A program made the position numbers and the translations under genes. From Terfezia claveryi (lineage: Eukaryota; Ascomycota; Pezizomycetes; Pezizales; Pezizaceae), in contig WHUX01000003.1 of assembly GCA_015179025.1 (NCBI GenBank), forward strand, positions 310,001 to 374,000: 64,000 bases of DNA. The letters run 5' to 3'. Each line of letters begins with the position of its first letter. The first letter of the stretch is position 1. A model generated the notes under the pieces. It was not told where the DNA came from and did no database searches. It saw nothing but the letters and a program-made list of their open reading frames with translations. Shown here one piece after another: positions 57,416 through 64,000 of the stretch.

Positions 57416-58007
57416 TGTAACGACGGCTCTGGGGGCAAGGCGACCAAGGGGTATGTCGGGGCAAGGGCAAGGCTAGGATAACACACACGTAGGAATGCTA
57501 TGTGTATAACCAGAGGGAGGCTGAGACGGGAGGTAAGGGCAAGAGGCAAGAGGGGCAGAGGGCAAGGGACACGAGACACGCGGAAGTAGTTGCCGCGTGT
57601 GTCAAGAGAGGCAGCTGGGCTGCAATACAAGGCGAGGCAAGGCAAGGACAGGAGGTTCGCGGAGTGGGCAGCAGGGCTGCAGAGTCAAGGCGAGACAAGG
57701 AGGTACACAAGGGAGATGCACCAACGTGGAGAGAAGCAAGGCCCTGTATTGGATATACAAGACGTTGGATGGGGATCCAACGAGAGGGCAAAGGGACGAA
57801 GATATATATACATGATTCCAGGCCAAGGCCGTGGAAGGAATAAGCTTCCCGAGATTCCTATCTCGGAAGCTAAGATAATAATCACCCATCGACGACACAC
57901 GAACAAGCCTATTCAAGTGTCAAATCAAGACTACAATCAACAATAACGAGAGTCGGACGGAATCCCATCTGACTCTCAAACCCAGCTAGGAAAGGACGGT
58001 TGTGACA
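57416..58007 (-). repeat. Gypsy B 5' LTR
   Basis: 592 bp. It has a different internal rearrangement from the left LTR: a local duplication around gcagcagggctgcagagtcaaggcgag (57,600-57,700). The hairpin reads CCGAGAT-TCCT-ATCTCGG near 57,850. The inner end is TGTAACG. Confidence 0.85.
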
Positions 58008-58012
58008 CATGG

Positions 58013-58600
58013 CTAGGTTTGGGATTTGAGTTTAGAAGATTAGCTTCCTATGAGTGTGGGACGTTCAGTTGGGTTGAAAACAGAGGTGTATCAATCTTCT
58101 CATCCCATACTCACGGTGAAGTCTTCTTTCTATATATGCATGTAATTGAAGAGGTCTTGACAAGCATTCTGAGGCCAAGTGCTTCCGTGGGCGATATCTT
58201 ACTACCATATGTCTTTTATACACCTCCTTGTAAATCTTCTTTTAACTATGTTAGCTACTACAGCTTTAATAAAGTAGAAAGAGGCCATGCCCATGTGCCT
58301 TACTACCTAAACTACCTCAAAAAAACATATGTAAGAGGTTTCAGATAGAAATATGAAGGGGAAAGAAAACGCAAGGGATTTCTTGGAATATATTATTAAT
58401 GAAGGCTTACTCTTATCAATTTGGTCTCAAAAAAAGGCTTGAATAATTGTGCCAGCGGCAATTTTAATACTTGTCCGAAAAGTGGCTATTCTGTAAAAAT
58501 ATAAAAATTAAAAAAATAAAACAAGCGTATGATCTGGCAAGAAAGGTTCACATTAGCTTGGCATATGTCTCAATTAGTCAACGAGTACCGGTACCTAGTT
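58013..58600. other. No recognised gene
   Basis: One open frame of about 110 codons (58,019-58,348, plus) has no start context, domain or homologue that I recognise. The tract is otherwise AT-rich. Confidence 0.4.
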
Positions 58601-58699
58601 ACCGCATGGTCACCCCTGTAGTACTAACCTGGCAATCTGAAGCTTAGATATGGCAGAGCGGACGGGATACCTCGTTTTCTTCAGTCTATTCTCGTAGAT
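58601..58699 (-). pseudogene. 5S rRNA pseudogene (3' end lost)
   Basis: The minus strand matches the neighbouring 5S gene from its 5' end (atctacga) through gggtgaccatgcgg, then diverges where ggaattccctgg should follow. The closing helix and the terminator T-run are missing. Confidence 0.82.
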
Positions 58700-58909
58700 G
58701 TCCATACTTGGAACCTCTCTATAAACCGGCTTTGACCAATACTACCAAGGCTAGGAATTCAGGACAAACCGGAAGTCACCCCTCACAATTAACCAACCAA
58801 TTATGCATCTAGAATATCAATCCCAAAGCTTGCGCTTACTTAGTTTTGTATTAGGCTTGATACCATTATAAATAACTAGGTTCTACGGAGCAAGGCTATG
58901 AAAAAAAAT

Positions 58910-59029
58910 ATCTACAACACCAGGGAATTCCCGCATGGTCACCCACTGCAGTACTAGCCCGGCGATCTGAAGCTTAGATATGGCAGATCGGACGGGATGC
59001 CTCATTTTCTTCAGTCTATGGTCGTAGAT
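58910..59029 (-). rRNA. 5S ribosomal RNA
   Basis: 120 nt on the minus strand. The ends pair (ATCTACGACC with GGTGTTGTAGAT). Conserved 5S landmarks are present in order: gaccatag, catcccgtccg, tctaagcttcag in the internal promoter region, and gggtgaccatgcggg. A run of T on the RNA strand (58,901-58,908) follows at once, as expected for Pol III termination. It is a dispersed single gene, as in many filamentous ascomycetes. Confidence 0.92.
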
Positions 59030-59030
59030 G

Positions 59031-60940
59031 TTGAATGGGAATGTACTGCTAATTATGTGTCCCGTGTTCCAAACAAAAAGTGATTTCAACTGGTATGCCC
59101 GTTTTAGGGTTTCCGGACCTGGAAGGGATACAGCGTCAACTAGCTGTTTAGCCAGCGAACACGGAGGGCAAGGTGACCGGAGAAATGGGCGATGGGGGAT
59201 AGCGTATGAGTAATTATAACCTACGGGCAACTTTAGTTTAGGTATTAACGATCATCACCATCACTTGCACATTTGGTCCTATTCATAGCGTAGTAGGCTC
59301 GATTACAAGATTGGAGATTATACGGAGATAAACTAGAAAGAATATTGGCTCATGCTAGGAGCGAAACATGCATTGGTAGATTTCTCAGGTCGGACGTCTC
59401 CGTATAGAGCTAGGGCTTTACCACGACTGGTATCAGGTACGTCAGCATGCGTATGTAGAGTAGATAGCTGATGATTATCATTTTGGCGTGCGTGTTGTAC
59501 ATAAGATATAGAATAGGTACCTAATTTCCAGAATCAACAAGCGAATTTCTACTAGGTTACCGTACATACGAACTGGGGCCCGGGGGTGTGGGGTACGATG
59601 AGCTAAAGTCCTTTTGAGAGTATCCCAGCAGTCCACGGATCCCCTTAAGAGCCACATCGGAGTTTGTATTTTTTTCACAGGAACACGACATTGAGGTGTA
59701 GTGAATCTGGGCTGAAATGGTACCATTGGATGCCGTAAAACATGGCATTTCGCTCAAAAGCTCGTCTATAGGCATCCGGATCACTGTAGGGTTTCGGAAT
59801 ATTCACCAGCCGGGAATCCAAGACGCATCACTTCGATGGGAAAGCGGTACCTGGCGGGGCGTGGTTTGCATAATAACGTGAACTAAGTAAATATTGTGGG
59901 CTGCAAGGTACCTATGCTTATAATTCATTGCTTTGAGATTTTAATGGTCCCTGTATGACAACATTGTTCTGCTGTGCGTTGTAAAGGTAGTCGGTACCTT
60001 GCTGTCGTGTACTCTACATGTGCAACCGCAGAGTTTTATCTCGGGATCGACCTGTCAATGTTCTAGAGTTTGTACTCCGTAGCTAATGAAAATTCCCGCA
60101 CTGATGATAGGCTCTGCTCACGGCCACCTGCCTAATTATAAGATGGACAACCGCAAGCTTAGGCAAGAGGTTGTAACTACACCATTTTGCTAAGGTTTCC
60201 CCGTCTCCTTGTCTCAGATGCTCCGAGCTCATTTCGCTTTCGTTTACCGGTTCCAGGCTGAGTTGTCCCCGTTCTTAATAAACGCTTGTTATTGATTCGA
60301 GCGTGAGATGTCGTTTTTTTTTTTTTTGCCGCCGCCGCCGCTGGGAAAAAGAAAATAAAGGGGTGAAATGAATACGGTACCTACATGAGAGGTCGCCGGT
60401 TGGGGTTGGTGTTTGCTGCTGCAGCAGCGTTAACTAACATGAGCCTAAATTGACATAAAATACGATTTATGACTTCGAAGGCGCTCTCCAGATATTCTCG
60501 GAAAATTGGACCGTTGGACACCCGGAAGTAGCAAAATTCCATCCCTGGTTATCAACCCTTCAGCAGACCAGACCGTCAAGGCGATCGAGAAACCCGACAA
60601 CACATCGACCCTGAATCAGAACGGTTGATCTAAATACAGTCCCTAGGTAGCTACTCCATCACGGCGAGACATGCATTGTCTAACCAGAGCTCATACTTGA
60701 AGAATCCGGCCTGAAGCAGATAGACAATAAATTTTAAAGTTGTATATACCAGTACCGCCCCTTTCCAAGACAGATGTACATCCTCTGTCACACAACGCGA
60801 TGTTCAGGCACGTAAAAAGTTACAATGAATATCGGTAGACAGGCAATTCAGACCCACCTCCGGTGCTAGCAGCGACGTGGGACGTTCCGTCCGCATGCTT
60901 TCGTATCTGGCGCCTCTCCGAATGCTACAGTACCGCCGGA
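59031..60940. other. Intergenic, no recognised gene
   Basis: No convincing coding frame. A T15 run followed by gccgccgccgccgc (60,313-60,342) is the only marked simple repeat. Confidence 0.5.
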
Positions 60941-60945
60941 GAGCC

Positions 60946-60954
60946 ATAAATATC
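60946..60954 (+). promoter_or_regulatory. Possible TATA-like element of the peroxidase gene
   Basis: ataaatatc lies about 95 bp upstream of the start codon. A plausible core promoter element; no other evidence. Confidence 0.35.
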
Positions 60955-61047
60955 CTAGGCCCCCCGCAGGGCTGACCCAGAACTGTAGGAAGCATACATC
61001 CGAAGTCTTGTCGTCCGCCTAACTTGCATCGCAATTCTGTTTCCACA

Positions 61048-62248
61048 ATGAAGCTCTCAAGCATTTCACTGTGCACCCTCATGGCCCTCACCGCGGCCCC
61101 ATCATACGCCTGGCCAGGCATGGGCAAGATTAATCAAGCCCTCGTCAAACGGAAGGACGGCAATGACGATGGTTCGGCCCCGCGAGAATTAATCGGTGAT
61201 CTCAAGACCACTCCCCCAGGTCAGTGGACTGAGGTTGGTAAGGCCGTCGCGGGGATTATCATGGGAGATATTAGCGGAGAAAGCGCTGAAGGAGGCAAAT
61301 ACAAGCTACCTGGTGCATTGAAGACCAAGAAATGTAAAAGCGATAAGTGTTGCGTGTGGGGACATGTGTCGAACTGGCTCACAACGCAGTTCACCGCTCC
61401 GGATGGGCAGTGCAATGATTATGCACGTGCCTCTATCAGGATGGGGTTCCATGACGCCGGAACTTGGGCCAAAAGCATGGCAGCTCAGGGACAGGATTTC
61501 GGCGGTGCAGATGGTAGCATTGTTCTTTCAAAGGCGGAGATCAAGAGACCAGAAAATAAGGGTCTGGAAGAGATTGTCAGAAAGGCAAGGGATTGGGCTA
61601 TAATATTCGGCGTCGGAGTTGCGGATCTGGTTCAATTCATGGCCATCCATGCCGTCGTCACTTGTCCTCTTGGTCCTCGGATTCGTGTTTTTGTCGGTCG
61701 CATGGACAGCTCACGTGCTTGCCCAGACGGACTCCTCCCTGGTGTAACCCAACCCCCGGATGACCTTATTGCCCTCTTCGAAGACAAAACAATTGGACCC
61801 CACGACCTCGCAGCCCTTTTGGGTGCCCACTCCACCAGCAGACAATTCTTCTTCAATGAATCGCATTCTGGCGAACCCCAGGACGACACTCCCGGAGTCT
61901 GGGATGTGAAATTCTACGGTCAAACCCTCCAAGATGGCCCAGACGGAGTCTTCAAATTTCAGAGTGATATTGCGTTGGGAAATCACCCCAGGGTGCACGA
62001 CGAGTGGATGTCATTTGCGGGTCCTGGTGGGCAGGATCACTGGAATGAGGATTATGCTATTGCCTACACAAGGCTGAGCATGTTGGGGGTCAACAATATC
62101 AATAGTACGTTCCCGTTCGCAAATTTCTAGCTTTAGAGAAATACAGATACTAACCCCAGGTGCAGGCTTGACCGAATGTACAAGGGTTCTACCACCAGCA
62201 AAGAAGGGGAGTGGGGGAGGTAACAATAGTAAGGCCAAGGGGAGTTAG
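61048..62248 (+). CDS. Secreted class II (fungal) haem peroxidase
   Basis: Two exons, 61,048-62,104 and 62,160-62,248, give 381 residues. An earlier in-frame non-ATG codon exists, but ATG at 61,048 opens a signal peptide (MKLSSISLCTLMALTAAPSY, likely cut after Ala21) and a short propeptide ending VKR35. The distal haem site is RMGFHDAGTW (Arg131, Phe134, His135), and the proximal His261 is in LLGAHSTSR. GGADGSIVL (residues 152-160) and VGRMDSS also fit the family, and cysteines suit a secreted disulphide-bonded protein. The 55-bp intron (gtacgt, ctaac, cag) removes an in-frame TAG at 62,128 and adds AGLTECTRVLPPA, the family's usual C-terminal LTEC segment. It would oxidise phenolic or lignin-type substrates with H2O2. 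I cannot say whether it is a lignin, manganese or generic type. It is the only gene here without damage. Confidence 0.9.
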
Positions 62249-62985
62249 GGGAACTAAACAATGGATCGGATCAATGGTATTCTGTTAAAGGCGATGGAAA
62301 AGGTCGGAAAATGTTGCTTTGTGGGTTGGAGGAAGCTCGTCGGTTTTATTGTGTGGAATATGGGATGGAGTTTGCTGGGTGTACTGTTTCTTTTACCTCT
62401 GGAGCTTTCTGGGAATGGCGTTTATTGGTTGAAGTTCGCCTAATATTTCTTCCATTTCTCTGTTCGAGCAAGGGAGTTCTCTGGGTTTGCCGTTCTGTTA
62501 GCATATATAATATCCCGTGAAAATATTTTCTTTTATTCTTATTTATGTGGGATTCCTAATATTACAGAATCTTCTTGATTTCGACCTTTGTATCGCCATT
62601 GCAGTCAAATTTTTAGTCATAATTACATCTGAACCAGCAGAATTCGTAGGCCACTGTGTGTCACCTTGTTTATATGTAAAGAGAAAGCGATGCGAGTCTC
62701 CAATCGTCCTGCTGTCCGATAGCGTCGTAAGCGAAATTTCTTGTTGAGTTATTGTTACCTAAAGCCACGCCTTCTGAAGAAATGATAGAAGATTGAGTCA
62801 ACTTGCCATGTTTATATCGGCTTTAGGGAGCCAGAAGCTGTAAGAAGTAAAATAAAAAGACAGATAGCAGGAACTAATATTGGATGGCATAGATATATGT
62901 TCTGGTCCGTTCCGGAATGGCATATATATTACATATGTATTATGGCAGGTTGAGAGGAAATCGAGTCTTTTTTTTATACATAAAT
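62249..62985. other. Downstream intergenic region
   Basis: Only short overlapping frames; no gene recognised. Confidence 0.5.
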
Positions 62986-62989
62986 GATA

Positions 62990-63430
62990 TACATAGGAAA
63001 AGCTCTGCTTGCTCAATCCCCTGCTTGCTCAATCCCCCGCTGACTCAATCCCCCCACTTGCTTAGTGCCCTGCCAGCACTTACACTGAATTCGTACATGG
63101 GTGCTGCCCTGACCCAGTATGGCAGTAGGCAGTACATAAGCGTCCTTCTTTTTTGCATTGGGTGCAACCTCATGTTAAGGACTTCGGTTTTTGGCTTTGC
63201 CATGCCAATGGAATGGACTCAAGGTAGGCTGGTCTACCTAGAGGGAAGCCGCTCCAATTCTATAGGAAAAGGGGTGGTGTTATCGTCATCTTTTAAGCTA
63301 CTATTGTTGGAATAATAATTCCGCAGCCTACATATCAAGCCTAAGGGTCCGATATTTGTGCAAATTACATGGATTGGGTCCCCTAGGGTATAGTACTTCA
63401 TGTGTGTGACTGTTATTGACATTGTTTTAT
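62990..63430 (-). pseudogene. Copia Gag-Pol fragment, less mutated copy
   Basis: Homologous to 6,530-6,860. Shared blocks in order: cttgctcaatc repeats, ttgaattcgta or ctgaattcgta, ccagtatg(a/g)ca, agtacataa, gactttggttttt or gacttcggttttt, tggaatgga, aggctggtct. The minus translation includes MQKRRTLMYCLLPYWV, paralleling IQKSRMFMYYPLSYWI. It lacks about 105 bp found in the other copy and has far more C/G, so it escaped most RIP. It is a fragment only. Confidence 0.7.
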
Positions 63431-63885
63431 TCCAAGTTATACATATATAATGGAACTACAGCTTCCCCGAACTTATGGAATAATTATTATTGAATCTATC
63501 AATTATTTGCTGGTGGGGTGTCTAGCAGTCTTGGCTTCCTTAGGTTCTCTTGCATGATGTAGAGTCAATAAGGGGATCCAGAGCTGAAACAATAAATCAA
63601 GCTAGAAATTCGTGCTCCCTGTGCCATGTGCGGAAGTATCAAGAAGGTGGAGGGGTTAAATCACCCAGAAATAAAAGGACCAGGTTCCCGATAGTCTGAG
63701 GGGTGCGATTGCCTTGACTTAAGGGTAATGATGCTCTCGTGCTATTGGTTCTTGCACGCGGCTTTCAGGTACTAAATAAGCAAATTATGATCGTTGATTC
63801 AGAATTATACGAGTGGCACAAAGATTCAAAGTTTGTGTTGCAACTAGATCTACAACAACGTAAATCTCTTTGATGCTTAGATTCT
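63431..63885. other. No recognised gene
   Basis: Nothing recognisable before the terminal hAT-like sequence. Confidence 0.4.
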
Positions 63886-63891
63886 TAGGCC

Positions 63892-63990
63892 TGGGCACGA
63901 GCCGGCTCGTCATTTTACAAGGAGTCTCGAGCCGACTCGAGCCTTTTTTCCTACAGGGCCCTTGGCTCGAGCTTTCGGCTCGAGCCCAGG
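63892..63990. mobile_element. hAT-derived mini-element (MITE-like)
   Basis: Starts gcctgggcacgagccggctc and ends ggctcgagcccaggc, the same termini as the hAT at 48,425-51,469, with several ctcgagc motifs between and no coding sequence. It is about 99 bp long, close to the window edge. No target duplication was recognised, so it may instead be the end of a larger element. Confidence 0.6.
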
Positions 63991-64000
63991 CTGTGCCAAC

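Larger units (their letters stand above)
51542..58012 (-). mobile_element. Gypsy element B (chromovirus LTR retrotransposon)
   Basis: The body is 51,547-58,007 (6,461 bp), flanked by exact 5-bp duplications catgg (51,542-51,546 and 58,008-58,012). It is the same family as element A: same gag start region, same pol order, same chromodomain and same polypurine tract (52,241-52,253). The LTRs differ in length (694 bp left, 592 bp right). The RT region is intact over 678 codons, but stops and an integrase active-site change disable it. Confidence 0.92.

Noticed and set aside
58883..59230. 115-codon minus-strand frame
   Set aside because: It runs through the 5S rRNA gene; the RNA call explains the sequence better.
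61024..61047. Upstream extension of the peroxidase from a TTG codon
   Set aside because: TTG is not a usual fungal start. The ATG at 61,048 directly opens a good signal peptide.
62105..62130. Peroxidase C-terminus read straight through to the TAG at 62,128
   Set aside because: This would replace the conserved LTEC segment with an unrelated tail. The gtacgt...ctaac...cag intron restores the family ending.

Overview
The window looks like a transposon graveyard from a filamentous ascomycete (Pezizomycotina). The evidence is: Tad1-type LINEs with poly(A) tails, chromodomain Ty3/gypsy elements, a BED-finger hAT, Fot1/pogo and copia relics, short GT-AG introns, a dispersed 5S rRNA gene, and many G-to-A changes that turn Trp codons into stops, as expected of RIP (repeat-induced point mutation). 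I see one probably intact host protein gene, a secreted class II haem peroxidase at 61.05-62.25 kb, and one good 5S rRNA gene. I could not name the species.

Layout. 0-4.2 kb: relic of a Plavaka/KDZ transposase, split by a 1.95-kb tract of tandem repeats. 4.7-5.8 kb: AT-rich gypsy gag and LTR relic. 6.2-7.0 kb: copia protease relic. 7.1-8.27 kb and 30.05-30.31 kb: two halves of one intron-containing integrase gene on the minus strand. Between the halves, 8,275-30,043 is a single insertion with matching terminal inverted repeats and an 8-bp target duplication (ttagcagc). It holds a foldback-type palindrome (8.6-10.9 kb), two decayed minus-strand genes of unknown role (11.9-16.2 kb), an array of short repeats (16.6-17.7 kb), and a second Plavaka/KDZ transposase (18.9-29.0 kb). 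That transposase is split by a full-length Tad1-like LINE (19,674-26,700; 10-bp duplication ggttcttatc). I read the whole as a giant KDZ-type DNA transposon.

30.3-34.8 kb: copia gag and LTR, a pogo transposase stub with its terminal hairpin, a solo LTR, and truncated LINE 3' ends. 34.8-48.4 kb: a second LINE (minus strand) interrupted by gypsy element A (37,969-44,180; duplication cttct). 48.4-51.5 kb: a hAT transposon. 51.5-58.0 kb: gypsy element B (duplication catgg). 58.0-64 kb is quieter: 5S pseudogene, 5S gene, peroxidase gene, a less-mutated copia fragment, and a hAT-derived mini-element at the right edge.

The nesting gives a relative chronology. The integrase gene was hit by the KDZ element, and the KDZ transposase was then hit by LINE-1. 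LINE-2 was hit by gypsy A. All transposon genes carry stops or frameshifts, so none here looks autonomous. All calls come from reading sequence and translations; no database search was run.
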